DNA from: JBJHBP01 sp050485645
GTDB lineage: Bacteria; Pseudomonadota; Gammaproteobacteria; Steroidobacterales; Rariloculaceae
DNA length: 35,543 bases
Assembly: GCA_050485645.1 (NCBI GenBank)
Contig: JBJHBT010000042.1
Span: 1-35,543 of the forward strand
Direction of reading: 5' to 3'
The notes beneath the pieces are model-generated. The model was not told where the DNA came from. It did not search any database and was given only the letters and a program-made list of their open reading frames with translations. Of this stretch, positions 24,334-32,567 are shown in pieces (within the stretch, counting starts at the first letter, position 1; the number at the start of each line of letters is the position of its first letter). The position numbers and the translations under genes are program-made.

Positions 24334-25833
24334 ATGCAGCGATACACCGGCGCCGTCGATCAGGGCACCACCAGCAGCCGGTTCATCGTATTCGATGAAC
24401 AGGGGCGGATCGTGTCGATGGCACAGAAGGAGCACCGTCAGATCTATCCGCGTCCCGGCTGGGTGGAGCACGACGCGTCCGAGATCTGGGACAACACGCG
24501 TGAAGTGATCGGCGCCGCGCTGTCGCGCGCCGACCTGCACGCGGCGGATATGGCGGCCGTAGGCATCACCAATCAGCGCGAGACCATCGTGCTGTGGGAC
24601 GCGGCCACCGGCCGCCCTCTGGCCAATGCCATCGTCTGGCAGGACACCCGCGTTGACAGCCTGGTTGCCGCCTATGCGCGCGACGGCGGCCGGAACCGCT
24701 TCCGGGCTGCCACGGGCCTGCCGCTGGCGAGCTATTTCAGCGCGCTGAAGCTGCAATGGCTGCTCGACCAGGTTCCGGATGCGCGTGAACGGGCCGCCGC
24801 CGGCGAACTGAAGGCCGGCACCATGGACTGCTGGATCGCCTGGCAGCTGACGGGCGGCGCAGCACAGGGCCTGCACGTCACCGACGTGACCAACGCCAGC
24901 CGCACCCAGCTGATGAACCTGCGCACGCTGGCCTGGGATGACGAGCTGCTGGATGTGTTCCGCATTCCGCGCACGCTGCTGCCCGACATCGTCTCGTCCA
25001 GCCAGGTGCTTGGCGAAGCCCGGGTCACGCCACTGCGCGGTGTGCCGCTGGCGGGCATGCTTGGCGACCAGCAGGCGGCGCTGGTCGGTCAGGCATGCCT
25101 GGACAACGGGTCCGTGAAGAACACCTACGGCACGGGCTGCTTTCTGCTGCTGAACACCGGCAGTTCACCCGTCGAGTCCTCGGCCGGCCTGATCACCACG
25201 GTGGCCTACCGTTTCGGCGATTCGCCCGCCCACTACGCGCTGGAGGGCTCCATTGCGATCACCGGCGCGCTGGTGCAATGGCTGCGCGACAACCTGGGCC
25301 TGATCGAGCGCAGCGCCGACATCGAAGCACTGGCCGCGAAGGCCGACGACAATGGCGGCGTGTATTTCGTGCCGGCGTTCTCCGGTTTGTATGCGCCGCA
25401 CTGGAACGAGGGTGCGCGTGGCACGATCATCGGCCTGACGCGCTACGCGGACCGGCGCCACATCGCACGGGCGGCGCTGGAAGCCGCCGCCTATCAGACG
25501 CGCGAGGTACTGGAAGCCATGCGGAATGACGCCGGCGCACGCATCAACGAACTGCGGGTGGACGGCGGCATGGTGGCCAATCAGCTGCTGATGCAGTTCC
25601 AGTCCGACATTCTCGGGTTGCCGGTGGTGTGCCCGCAGGTGACCGAGACCACCGCGCTGGGCGCCGCCTACGCCGCGGGACTTGCGGTGGGTTACTGGCA
25701 CGATCCTGCGCAGCTGCGCGAACACTGGCGGGAAGGACAACGCTGGCAGCCACGGATGGACGACGCGCACCGTCAGCGCCTGTTCCGTATGTGGCAGCGC
25801 GCCGTCGAACGCGCGCTGGACTGGAGCGAATGA
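24334..25833 (+). CDS. glpK: Glycerol kinase
   Basis: A 499-residue FGGY-family kinase that phosphorylates glycerol to glycerol 3-phosphate with ATP; the length is that of E. coli GlpK (502). Sequence landmarks are the phosphate loop DQGTTSSRFIVFD, GITNQRETIVLWD, the GTMDCWIAWQLTGG stretch, GDQQAALVGQ, and DGGMVANQLLMQFQSDILG. The ATG at 24334 follows GAGG and gives the usual start MQRYTGAVDQGTTSSR. There is no glycerol facilitator, glycerol-3-phosphate dehydrogenase or GlpR gene in the window, so the glp genes are scattered. The gene diverges from iorA. It ends with a short tandem duplication that begins at the stop codon. Confidence 0.97.
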   Translation: MQRYTGAVDQGTTSSRFIVFDEQGRIVSMAQKEHRQIYPRPGWVEHDASEIWDNTREVIGAALSRADLHAADMAAVGITNQRETIVLWDAATGRPLANAIVWQDTRVDSLVAAYARDGGRNRFRAATGLPLASYFSALKLQWLLDQVPDARERAAAGELKAGTMDCWIAWQLTGGAAQGLHVTDVTNASRTQLMNLRTLAWDDELLDVFRIPRTLLPDIVSSSQVLGEARVTPLRGVPLAGMLGDQQAALVGQACLDNGSVKNTYGTGCFLLLNTGSSPVESSAGLITTVAYRFGDSPAHYALEGSIAITGALVQWLRDNLGLIERSADIEALAAKADDNGGVYFVPAFSGLYAPHWNEGARGTIIGLTRYADRRHIARAALEAAAYQTREVLEAMRNDAGARINELRVDGGMVANQLLMQFQSDILGLPVVCPQVTETTALGAAYAAGLAVGYWHDPAQLREHWREGQRWQPRMDDAHRQRLFRMWQRAVERALDWSE

Positions 25834-25859
25834 CGTCCGGACCGATGACGTCCTGACCG
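25830..25859. repeat. Two tandem copies of a 15-base unit at the glpK stop
   Basis: ATGACGTCCGGACCG is followed directly by a copy with one change (G to T). The first copy includes the glpK stop codon TGA (25831-25833), so the duplication lies just past the coding end. Confidence 0.75.
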
Positions 25860-25890
25860 GATCCCGGACAACGCCCCACGCTGCCCTGCT

Positions 25891-25940
25891 GTCGCAGTTT
25901 ATTGCAGTTGCACTCTGCTGAAGTCGCAGTCTATTGCAGT
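25891..25940. repeat. Direct repeat covering the end of the DUF1499 gene
   Basis: GTCGCAGTTTATTGCAGT (25891-25908) and GTCGCAGTCTATTGCAGT (25923-25940) differ by one base and start 32 bases apart. The second contains the last codons and stop of the minus-strand DUF1499 gene (CTG CAA TAG). The first repeats them as CTG CAA TAA, so the gene's 3' end has been copied. The remaining bases of this 97-base gap show no terminator with a T-run. Confidence 0.7.
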
Positions 25941-26680
25941 CGCTGCTCGAGGTCGTCGCGATAGGCGCGCACCCGGCGCGCATTGGTACCCAGATCGCTC
26001 AGACCGACGCGCGATTTGGAGCGCACGTCGACCAGCGTCGCACCTTCACGCTGGCGCACCCGGATCACGATGTCATCGCGAAAGCCGAAGAACGTCGTGG
26101 TGTCGGTGGCCTCGATGCGCCCGTCCTGTGCCTCCGCCAGCGCCACGTCCCAGGTCATCGCCAGGGCACTGGCCTCCGCCGCCGCGAATACATCGGCGAA
26201 CGACTGCCGGAACCGCATTGTCTGAATGTCCGGATACCAGGTCAGCTGCGCATCGGCGGTCTCCGCCCCGGGATAGTCCGCACCATTGGGCGCCGCGGCA
26301 CGCTCCTCGGCCAGCGCCAGATACGCCGGCGGATTGCGCACATCAGTGGAAATGTCGTGGATGGCCGGCGCATTGGCCAGGCGTGCGAACCAGAAAAGGT
26401 GATTGGCGGTGACGGCCGAACCGGCCACGCAGCCGATCACGCACAGGGGAATGACGCCGCGCACCCTGCGCCGCAGCGCGAACCAGCAGCCGGCCGCACC
26501 CGTGACGACCATCAGCACGCCGGCCATGGCGCTGACAGCGAGCGCGGAGAACGCGGCGCCCAGCGACAGCAGCCCGGCACGGTGCCCGGGACCGGCCGCC
26601 ACCAGCGCGATCGGCATGATGATCAGCAGCGCCAGCGTGGTGTACGCCAGCCACTTCGCCAGTTTTTCGCCTGCCCGCAC
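25931..26680 (-). CDS. DUF1499 membrane protein
   Basis: A 249-residue protein with three membrane segments (about 9-30, 36-66, 75-95) and a soluble C-terminal DUF1499 domain (about 105-249). The domain shows the common run of the family: NPPAYLAL near its start, WDVALAEAQDGRIEATDTTTFFGF, DDIVIRVRQREG and VDVRSKSRVGLSDLGTNARRVRAY near its end. Its function is not known; the GFxDDIVIRV...VDVRSxSRVGxSDLGxNAxRV pattern is highly conserved across proteobacteria. The start is a GTG without a strong ribosome site. It could share a transcript with the LpxL-type gene upstream (115 bases apart), but I see no direct sign of this. Positions 26681-26794 show nothing else. Confidence 0.82.
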   Translation of the reverse strand: MRAGEKLAKWLAYTTLALLIIMPIALVAAGPGHRAGLLSLGAAFSALAVSAMAGVLMVVTGAAGCWFALRRRVRGVIPLCVIGCVAGSAVTANHLFWFARLANAPAIHDISTDVRNPPAYLALAEERAAAPNGADYPGAETADAQLTWYPDIQTMRFRQSFADVFAAAEASALAMTWDVALAEAQDGRIEATDTTTFFGFRDDIVIRVRQREGATLVDVRSKSRVGLSDLGTNARRVRAYRDDLEQRLQ

Positions 26681-26794
26681 GTCGATAGCCCCCGGTCAGC
26701 AGAACCCGCCTGTCCGTCTCCGCAAGGTTAACGGCTCACCCGTTGCCTGGCCAAGTCCGCAACGCCTGCGATGGCACCCGTACGAAGGCGGCTG

Positions 26795-27742
26795 CTACCC
26801 CTCGGCGCCGGCGTAGATGTCCGGGTACTCCGGCGGCAGGCCCTTGAAGCGCCGATGCGTCCACAGGTACTGGCCCGGGTCCTCGCGGATGTGATCCTCG
26901 AGAATGTGGTTGATGCGCAGCGTATCGGCGTTCGCATCACCGCTCGGAAAGTCCATCAGTGCCGGCAGAAATCGCAGCAGATAGTGACTGTCGGCCGTCC
27001 TCAGCGGCAGAAACGGCACGACTTTCGCTCCACTGAGCCGGGCGATGTGGGAGATGGACGTGTTGGTCATCGCCGGGTGCCCGAAGAACGGCAGCACGGC
27101 GCTGCGGCGGCGGCGGTAAGCCTGGTCGGCCAGATAAACCACCATTTCATTTCCGGCCAGCGAAGCGATCATCCTGCGCACCTCGACCTTCTCGAACAGT
27201 GTCACGACGCGTGAGCGCCCCTTGTAGATGTAGTAATCGATCAGCTCATTACGCTTCTGCGGCCTATACATGGCCTGGATACGCGCATAGTTGACGCCCA
27301 GCAGCACGCCGGCAATCTCCAGAGAAGCGAAATGTCCTGTGACCAGAATGACGCCCCTGCCCGCCTGCCGTGCCGCATCCAGATGTTCCAGTCCATCAAA
27401 ACGCGCCAGCGGGCGCAGCGCGTCCAGGCGTTTGCCCCAGCAATAGCTGGTCTCGAACAGCTGCATGCCCAGCGATTCGAAATGTTCCCGTGTCACGCGC
27501 TCGATGTCGGCCTCGGAGAACGACGGGAAACAGGTACGCAGGTTGATCCGGGCCGTGCGCTGCGCCTTCGGCACCAGACGATGGATCAGTCGGCCCAACA
27601 CCCTGCCCAGCGCCAGTTGGACGGAAAACGGCAGCGCGCGCAGCACCGCCAGCAGGGCAATGCCGGCCCAGACCGGCCAGTAGCGGGGCCCCAGAAAATC
27701 GCGCACACGGCGGTCGCTCTCGTTCAGGTCGCTCGGATTCAT
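26795..27742 (-). CDS. Lipid A acyltransferase family protein (LpxL/LpxM type)
   Basis: A 315-residue membrane-associated enzyme of the HtrB/LpxL family, which moves a secondary acyl chain from acyl-ACP to lipid A at the cytoplasmic face of the inner membrane. The catalytic HX4E pair is H137 and E142 (TGHFASLE). Other family features are a single N-terminal helix (about 25-42), ARINLRTCFPSFSE, a MYRPQKRNELIDYYI segment and the end DPGQYLWTHRRFKGLPPE. The length is close to the usual 300-310. Which secondary position it acylates cannot be told. The ATG at 27742 has GGGAGA about 12 bases upstream, rather far. It diverges from hflK across 243 bases. Confidence 0.92.
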   Translation of the reverse strand: MNPSDLNESDRRVRDFLGPRYWPVWAGIALLAVLRALPFSVQLALGRVLGRLIHRLVPKAQRTARINLRTCFPSFSEADIERVTREHFESLGMQLFETSYCWGKRLDALRPLARFDGLEHLDAARQAGRGVILVTGHFASLEIAGVLLGVNYARIQAMYRPQKRNELIDYYIYKGRSRVVTLFEKVEVRRMIASLAGNEMVVYLADQAYRRRRSAVLPFFGHPAMTNTSISHIARLSGAKVVPFLPLRTADSHYLLRFLPALMDFPSGDANADTLRINHILEDHIREDPGQYLWTHRRFKGLPPEYPDIYAGAEG

Positions 27743-27867
27743 GGTGTCGATTATCTCCCTGTTGCCGTGGCTGCGCCCGGTTCCGTGCCAGCGACCGCGT
27801 GAAGGTTAAGCGCTGCCCGGCAGAAACTGAACCACCGAAATTCGGGAAAACCTGCCTGCCGGTGCGG

Positions 27868-27873
27868 TACACT
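27868..27873 (+). promoter_or_regulatory. Possible -10 box for hflK-hflC
   Basis: TACACT lies 112 bases before the hflK start. TTCGGG at 27841-27846 is too far (21 bases) to be a good -35. A 7-bp hairpin, GTCCCGA-caa-TCGGGAC (27896-27912), sits in the leader that would result. A five-codon frame from ATG at 27964 ends in TAA just before the hflK start and contains its AGGAGG site. All weak evidence; no gene is seen in this 243-base gap. Confidence 0.3.
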
Positions 27874-27985
27874 GCCACAGGTTCGCTGGACCCACGTCCC
27901 GACAATCGGGACCGCGGTCAACAGGCCCGTCCCCGGGTCGCCGCACATGTCCAGGACCAATCCATGCTAGGAGGGTCGTAATTCG

Positions 27986-29014
27986 ATGAGCAGGGAAAAG
28001 AATGTGCTCCATGAGCTCCTTGGAGCCAAAGGCGCACCACCACAAGGCCCCAGCGCACGTCAGATCGTGCTGGGCGCAGTAGTCGGCCTTGTTGTCTGGG
28101 CGGGTTTTACCTCGTTCTACACGGTACAGCCGGAAGAACAGGCCGTCGTCAAGCGTCTGGGCGCCGTCCACGCCACGTCCGATCCGGGCCTGCACTTCAA
28201 GCTGCCGTTCGGCATCGATACGGTGCAGAAAGTGGCGGTACAGCGCGTGCTGAAGCAGGAATTCGGCTTTCAGACCGAGGACGCCTCCGGCCCCGGCCGC
28301 ACGCGCTACAGCAGCCGGCAGTTCCTGGACGAATCGCTGATGCTCACCGGCGACCTCAACATCATTCAGGTGGAATGGGTCGTGCAGTACCGGATCGACG
28401 ATCCGATCAAGTTCATCTATGCCATGCGCGAGCCGACGCAGACGCTGCGCGACCTGTCCGAATCCGTGATGCGGCGCGTCGTCGGCAACCGCATTGGCAG
28501 CGAAGTGCTCACCATTGGCCGTGTCGGCATCGCAAGCCTGGCCCGCGATGAGATACAGGAAGCGATGGATCGCTACGACAACGGACTGCGCATCATCACC
28601 GTGGAACTCCAGGATGTGGTGCCGCCGGAACGCGTGCAGCCGGCGTTCAACGAAGTCAACGAGGCGCGTCAGGAACTGGAACGCATGGTCAACGAGGCCA
28701 ATCGCGAGTTCAACCTGGCGATCCCGCGTGCTCAGGGTACCGCCAACCGCATCATCGCCGAGGCCGAAGGCTATGCCACGGAGCGTGTGAACCGTGCGCT
28801 CGGTGAAGCGTCACGATTCAACGCCGTACTGGCCGAGTATCAGCAGGCCCCCGAAGTCACCCGTTCACGTCTGTACCTGGAAACACTGCACGGCACGCTG
28901 CCCCGTGTCGGGTCGGTGGTGGTGATCCAGGAAGGGCAGATGCCGCCACTACCGCTGCTCAACCTGCGCGATGCGCAACCGCAGCAGATCCGCAACCTGG
29001 AGGCGACACGATGA
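27986..29014 (+). CDS. hflK: HflK, SPFH-family modulator of FtsH
   Basis: A 342-residue protein anchored by one N-terminal helix (about 26-46), with the SPFH/band-7 domain in the periplasm. Clear matches include TVQPEEQAVVKRLGAVHATSDPGLHFKLPFGIDTV, LTGDLNIIQVEWVVQYRI and the coiled helix NEVNEARQELERMVNEA. With HflC it forms a large cage around the FtsH protease and controls its access to membrane proteins. It lacks the long Gly-rich N-terminal part of E. coli HflK (419 residues). The ATG follows a strong AGGAGG. It is followed by hflC with an ATGA overlap. The usual upstream hfq-hflX pair is not here; an LpxL-type gene diverges instead. Confidence 0.96.
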   Translation: MSREKNVLHELLGAKGAPPQGPSARQIVLGAVVGLVVWAGFTSFYTVQPEEQAVVKRLGAVHATSDPGLHFKLPFGIDTVQKVAVQRVLKQEFGFQTEDASGPGRTRYSSRQFLDESLMLTGDLNIIQVEWVVQYRIDDPIKFIYAMREPTQTLRDLSESVMRRVVGNRIGSEVLTIGRVGIASLARDEIQEAMDRYDNGLRIITVELQDVVPPERVQPAFNEVNEARQELERMVNEANREFNLAIPRAQGTANRIIAEAEGYATERVNRALGEASRFNAVLAEYQQAPEVTRSRLYLETLHGTLPRVGSVVVIQEGQMPPLPLLNLRDAQPQQIRNLEATR

Positions 29015-29961
29015 AAAGGAACCTCGCCATACCCGCAGCCATCGTCGCCGCCGGTCTCTTCGTGGTCGCGAATTCCGCGTTCATCATCGATCAGGCAGAA
29101 CAGGGCATCATCGTCCAGTTCGGTGAACCGATCGGCGACGTGATTACCGAGCCCGGTCTGCACTGGCGCATCCCGTTCATCCAGGAGATCCGGCGCTTCG
29201 ACAAGCGCCTGTTGATGTGGGACGGTGACGTCAGCCAGATCCCGACGCTTGGCCGTGAATTCATCGTCGTCGACACCACCGCGCGCTGGCGCATCGCCGA
29301 TCCATTGCAGTTCCTGCGATCGGTGCGTGACGAACTTGGCGCCCGGGCACGGCTGGACGACATTCTCGATTCGGTCGCCCGCGACATCGTGTCGGGCACG
29401 GAGCTGGAAGAAATCGTCCGCTCCGCCGACTGGGAAGTGGACGTTTCGGGACTCGCCGAAGAGGAAGTCACCGCGCTTCAGGACACCGACCTCGAACGCC
29501 CGCAGATCGGCCGTGCTCAGCTGGAGCAGGACATGCTGGCCAGCGCATCGCGTCTGATGCCCGGGCTGGGCATCGAGCTGGTGGACGTGCGCATCAAGCG
29601 CATCAACTACATCGACTCGGTACGCGGGCAGGTTGAAACGCGGATGATCTCCGAGCGGCAGAGTATCGCGGCGCGTTTCCGCTCGGAAGGCCAGGGTCGC
29701 AGCCAGGAGATTCTCGGTGGGATGGAACGTGAACTGCGACGCATCAGCTCTGAAGCGGAGCGACGCGCGCAGGAAATTCGCGGTGAAGCCGACGCCGAGG
29801 CCACACGCATCTACGGCGAATCCTTCGGTCGCGACCCGGAGTTCTATGCGTTCTTCAAGACACTTGAAACCTACGAGATCCTTGGCGAGAACACGACGCT
29901 GATGATCGACTCGAACTCCGATTTCTTCCGCTACATTCAGTCGACCACCAACTCGCGCTGA
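29011..29961 (+). CDS. hflC: HflC, SPFH-family modulator of FtsH
   Basis: A 316-residue partner of HflK with one N-terminal helix (about 6-26) and an SPFH domain. Landmarks are IIDQAEQGIIVQFGEPIGDVITEPGLHWRIPFI, VVDTTARWRIADPLQF, LGIELVDVRIKRINYIDSV and the basic coiled segment RSEGQGRSQEILGGMERELR. The region YGESFGRDPEFYAFFKTLETYE is typical of the C-terminal end. It is close to the E. coli length (334). Its ATG overlaps the hflK stop, so the two are made in step, as fits their hetero-oligomer. A terminator-like hairpin follows 10 bases after its stop. Confidence 0.96.
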   Translation: MKRNLAIPAAIVAAGLFVVANSAFIIDQAEQGIIVQFGEPIGDVITEPGLHWRIPFIQEIRRFDKRLLMWDGDVSQIPTLGREFIVVDTTARWRIADPLQFLRSVRDELGARARLDDILDSVARDIVSGTELEEIVRSADWEVDVSGLAEEEVTALQDTDLERPQIGRAQLEQDMLASASRLMPGLGIELVDVRIKRINYIDSVRGQVETRMISERQSIAARFRSEGQGRSQEILGGMERELRRISSEAERRAQEIRGEADAEATRIYGESFGRDPEFYAFFKTLETYEILGENTTLMIDSNSDFFRYIQSTTNSR

Positions 29962-29971
29962 TCGCCCGCCC

Positions 29972-30003
29972 AAGCACGGCCGGTCCAATGGCCGGCCGTG
30001 CTT
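29972..30003 (+). terminator. Hairpin terminator after hflK-hflC
   Basis: AAGCACGGCCGG and CCGGCCGTGCTT form a perfect 12-bp stem around TCCAATGG. It starts 10 bases after the hflC stop and ends in CTT. The T-run is short (CTTCGGTGTG), so ending may be partial, but the place and stem strength support a terminator between hflKC and the mrp operon. Confidence 0.7.
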
Positions 30004-30033
30004 CGGTGTGTGCGGCGCAGCGATCGTGCTGCC

Positions 30034-30062
30034 TTGACGGCCATGCGCGCGGTTCGTAAATT
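30034..30062 (+). promoter_or_regulatory. Probable sigma-70-type promoter of the mrp operon
   Basis: TTGACG (30034-30039, five of six matches) and TAAATT (30057-30062, four of six) are 17 bases apart. This is the best promoter match in the window. The implied start, near 30069, leaves a leader of about 38 bases before mrpE. Confidence 0.65.
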
Positions 30063-30107
30063 GTGGCCGCGCGCCAGGGACGCGCGAACGCACTCAGGAG
30101 AGTATTG

Positions 30108-30590
30108 ATGACCCATGCATTGAGTCTAGGCGCGCTATTGTTCGTGCTCTGGCTGCTGCTGTCGGGTCACTGGGACAACCCGCTGCTGATCGGCTTCGGT
30201 GTGATTTCCGCCGCGATCTGTGTGTGGCTGGCAATGCGCATGGACGTCGCTGATCGCGAGGGCGTCCCGCTGCGGCTGGCGCTGCGCACACCACTGTACT
30301 GGCCGTGGCTCGCGCTGCAGGTTTTCAAATCCAACATCAACGTGGCGCGACTGATCCTGCATCCTCGCCTGCCGATCTCCCCCACCGTCGTACGCATCCC
30401 CATGCCTCACCGGACGCCGCTCGGCCGAGCCGTCTATGCCAACTCCATCACGCTCACCCCGGGCACCGTGTCCATGACCATCGACCGCGACACGATGCTG
30501 GTGCACGCCCTGACAGACGGCAACGCGCGCGAGCTGCAGGCAGGGGAAATGGGGCATCGTGTGGCGGTGTTCGAGGGCGAGCGCGAATGA
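30108..30590 (+). CDS. mrpE: Mrp/Mnh antiporter subunit E
   Basis: A 160-residue membrane subunit with two to three N-terminal helices (about 3-20, 22-42, 60-78) and a C-terminal domain. Family features are the PLYWPWLALQVFKSNINVARLIL segment and ANSITLTPGTVSMTI. The Mrp complex exchanges Na+ (or K+) for H+ and is related to complex I. MrpE is needed for assembly in other species. The ATG at 30108 has GGAG seven bases upstream. Gene order here, E-F-G-A'-B-C-D, differs from the ABCDEFG order of Bacillus and is known in various proteobacteria. Its stop overlaps the mrpF start as ATGA. Confidence 0.93.
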   Translation: MTHALSLGALLFVLWLLLSGHWDNPLLIGFGVISAAICVWLAMRMDVADREGVPLRLALRTPLYWPWLALQVFKSNINVARLILHPRLPISPTVVRIPMPHRTPLGRAVYANSITLTPGTVSMTIDRDTMLVHALTDGNARELQAGEMGHRVAVFEGERE

Positions 30591-30874
30591 TTGCGCTGAC
30601 CGCCGCGGGGCTGGCCATACTGATCACGATGGCACTGGCCATGGTCAGGGCACTGGCGGGACCCACACTGTACGACCGCATCCTCGCGGTGAACGTGTTC
30701 AACACCAAGACCGTGCTGATCATAGCGGTGATGGGATTTCTGACGGAGCGACCCGAGTTTCTCGACATCGCGCTCGTCTACGCGCTGATCAGCTTCATCA
30801 CCGTCATCGCAGTACTGAAGTTTTTCGCCTATGGCGATTTCAGTGCCGGCCCGCGCGGCAAGGGGCAGAACTGA
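30587..30874 (+). CDS. mrpF: Mrp/Mnh antiporter subunit F
   Basis: A 95-residue subunit with three membrane segments (about 3-22, 35-52, 58-78). The family core ALAGPTLYDRILAVNVFNTKTVLIIAVMG is clear; it includes the conserved D29-R30 pair. Its start overlaps mrpE as ATGA. The stop is one base before the mrpG start. In the known Mrp structures MrpF sits among the small subunits next to the MrpA C-terminal part. Confidence 0.93.
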   Translation: MIALTAAGLAILITMALAMVRALAGPTLYDRILAVNVFNTKTVLIIAVMGFLTERPEFLDIALVYALISFITVIAVLKFFAYGDFSAGPRGKGQN

Positions 30875-30875
30875 C

Positions 30876-31217
30876 ATGATCGTGATCGTCGACATCCTCA
30901 GCTGGTTGCTGCTGGCGGGCGGCTCGTTCTTTCTGCTGGTCGGCGGAATCGGCCTGTTGCGCATGCCCGATTTCTTTACACGGTTGCACGCGGCCGGTGT
31001 TACGGACACCGCGGGTGCCGGACTGATGCTGTTCGGCCTGATGCTGCAGGCCGGCTTCACGCTGGTTACGGTGAAGCTGCTGTTGGCACTGTTCTTCATC
31101 GTTTTCACCAGCCCCACGGCCTGCCATGCACTGGCGAAGGCCGCGTTGCAGGAAGGGCTCGGATCCGGACGCGGCACCGATGGTGACGTTGCCAGCCCGG
31201 GCTCCGGCAGCGCCTGA
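30876..31217 (+). CDS. mrpG: Mrp/Mnh antiporter subunit G
   Basis: A 113-residue subunit with three membrane segments (about 6-26, 42-58, 63-82) and a soluble tail. The motif GGIGLLRMPDFFTRLHAAGVTDTAGAGLMLFGL identifies MrpG/MnhG without doubt. The ATG lies one base after the mrpF stop; the A-derived subunit starts 20 bases after its stop with its own GAGGA site. The last 25 residues are Gly/Ser-rich and poorly conserved. Confidence 0.94.
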   Translation: MIVIVDILSWLLLAGGSFFLLVGGIGLLRMPDFFTRLHAAGVTDTAGAGLMLFGLMLQAGFTLVTVKLLLALFFIVFTSPTACHALAKAALQEGLGSGRGTDGDVASPGSGSA

Positions 31218-31237
31218 AGGCCGCGAGGACTCCGTCC

Positions 31238-31798
31238 ATGGTCAACATCATCGATATCACCCTGCTCGGGATGCTTGCCGTCGTCGCCCTGGCCCTGATC
31301 CGGGTCCGCAATCTGTTTACCGTCGTGATGCTGTTCGGCATCTACAGCCTGCTCACTGCCGCGCTGTTCGTGCTGCTGGACGCGGTGGACGTCGCGCTCA
31401 CCGAAGCGGCGGTGGGCGCCGGCATCATGACCATCCTCATGCTGGGCACGCTGGTGCTGACCAGCGGCAAGGAACGGCGGCATGGCCGACACTCCGGGCC
31501 GCTGCCGGTGCTCCTGATTGTGATAACCGGCGCCGCGCTCATCTACGGCACACTCGACATGCCGCGCTTCGGCGATGCCGAGGCGCCCACACGCCAGCAC
31601 GTGATTCCGCGCTACATCGACGAGTCGCCCGCCGAGATCGGCATCCCGAATATGGTCACATCGGTGCTGGCCAGCTACCGCGGCTACGACACACTCGGTG
31701 AAGTACTGGTTATCTTCGTGGCCGGTGTGGGCGTGCTGATCCTGTTCGCGGCCGGCGGGCCACGGCGGCGTGACCAGGGCAGGAGCGACGAGCCATGA
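31238..31798 (+). CDS. Small MrpA-derived subunit (MbhD plus MbhE-like)
   Basis: A 186-residue membrane protein equal to the C-terminal part of a full MrpA. The first region (about 1-78) fits the MbhD/DUF4040 domain: LFGIYSLLTAALFVLLDAVDVALTEAAVGAGI. The last (about 145-175) fits MbhE: YRGYDTLGEVLVIFVAGVGVLILF. In full Mrp complexes these domains line the path that links proton and sodium movement, next to a large NuoL-like part of MrpA. That part is absent from this gene and from the rest of the window. The ATG has GAGGA eight bases upstream, and the stop overlaps mrpB as ATGA. Split MbhD/E proteins are normal for archaeal Mbh and some proteobacterial Mrp types. Confidence 0.85.
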   Translation: MVNIIDITLLGMLAVVALALIRVRNLFTVVMLFGIYSLLTAALFVLLDAVDVALTEAAVGAGIMTILMLGTLVLTSGKERRHGRHSGPLPVLLIVITGAALIYGTLDMPRFGDAEAPTRQHVIPRYIDESPAEIGIPNMVTSVLASYRGYDTLGEVLVIFVAGVGVLILFAAGGPRRRDQGRSDEP

Positions 31799-32211
31799 GA
31801 GATCATGTCGTCCTGCGCGTCATCGCCAAGCTGTTGATGCCCACCATCCTGCTGTTCGCGCTGTACATTCAGTTGCATGGAGACTACAGCCCGGGCGGCG
31901 GCTTTCAGGCCGGCATCCTGTTCGCGGCGGCACTGGTGCTCTACACGCTGATTTACGGCCTGGACGCCGCGGAGCGGGCGTTTCCGCCCGGCTGGGCCCA
32001 CGCGATGAGCGCGCTCGGCGCGCTGCTGTTCCTGGGCGTGGGTGTGGTGGCCATGCTGCTGGGCGGCAATTTTCTGGACTACAACGTCCTCGCCGCGAGT
32101 CCGCAGACCGGGCAGCACATCGGCATCATCCTGATCGAACTGGGTGTGGGCATTACCGTCGCCGGCGTCTCGATCACGCTGTTCTTCGCGTTCGCCGGCC
32201 GGGGACGCTGA
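31795..32211 (+). CDS. mrpB: Mrp/Mnh antiporter subunit B
   Basis: A 138-residue subunit with four membrane segments (about 8-27, 37-57, 68-90, 105-132). The family signature ALYIQLHGDYSPGGGFQAGILFAAALVLYTLIYG is complete. Its ATG overlaps the preceding stop as ATGA. mrpC follows two bases after the stop. In known structures MrpB is the MnhB-type continuation of MrpA and bridges to the MrpC/D side. Confidence 0.95.
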   Translation: MRDHVVLRVIAKLLMPTILLFALYIQLHGDYSPGGGFQAGILFAAALVLYTLIYGLDAAERAFPPGWAHAMSALGALLFLGVGVVAMLLGGNFLDYNVLAASPQTGQHIGIILIELGVGITVAGVSITLFFAFAGRGR

Positions 32212-32213
32212 GC

Positions 32214-32567
32214 ATGGAGATCCTGGGTCTGTTCAACTACTGGATCGTGATCGTGCTGATGATGGCCGGTTTCTACATTGTCATCGCGCACGGCAATCTG
32301 GTGAAGAAGATCGTTGGCCTGAACGTATTCCAGACCTCGGTGTTCATTTTTTACATCAGTCTTTCAAAGGTTGAAGGCGGCACGGCACCCATCGCGGATG
32401 AAAACTTCACGCTGTACTCCAACCCCCTGCCCCACGTGCTGATTCTGACCGCCATCGTCGTCGGCGTCGCGATTACCGCAATGGGCCTGGCATTGGTCGT
32501 ACGCATCAACGAGGCCTACGGCACCATCGAAGAAGAAGAGATACACGAGCAGGACGAGAGTCTGTGA
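32214..32567 (+). CDS. mrpC: Mrp/Mnh antiporter subunit C (NuoK-like)
   Basis: A 117-residue subunit with three membrane segments (about 6-23, 30-48, 73-95), related to NuoK of complex I. The run GNLVKKIVGLNVFQTSVFIFYIS is typical, and DENFTLYSNPLPHVLILTAIVVGVAITAMGLAL is the conserved MrpC loop and third helix. The C-terminal tail is strongly acidic (EEEEIHEQDES). The stop overlaps the mrpD start as GTGA. Confidence 0.95.
   Translation: MEILGLFNYWIVIVLMMAGFYIVIAHGNLVKKIVGLNVFQTSVFIFYISLSKVEGGTAPIADENFTLYSNPLPHVLILTAIVVGVAITAMGLALVVRINEAYGTIEEEEIHEQDESL

Noticed and set aside
28840..30093. Minus-strand frame of 417 residues opposite hflK-hflC
   Set aside because: Reverse reading of well-conserved hflC; no domain of its own.
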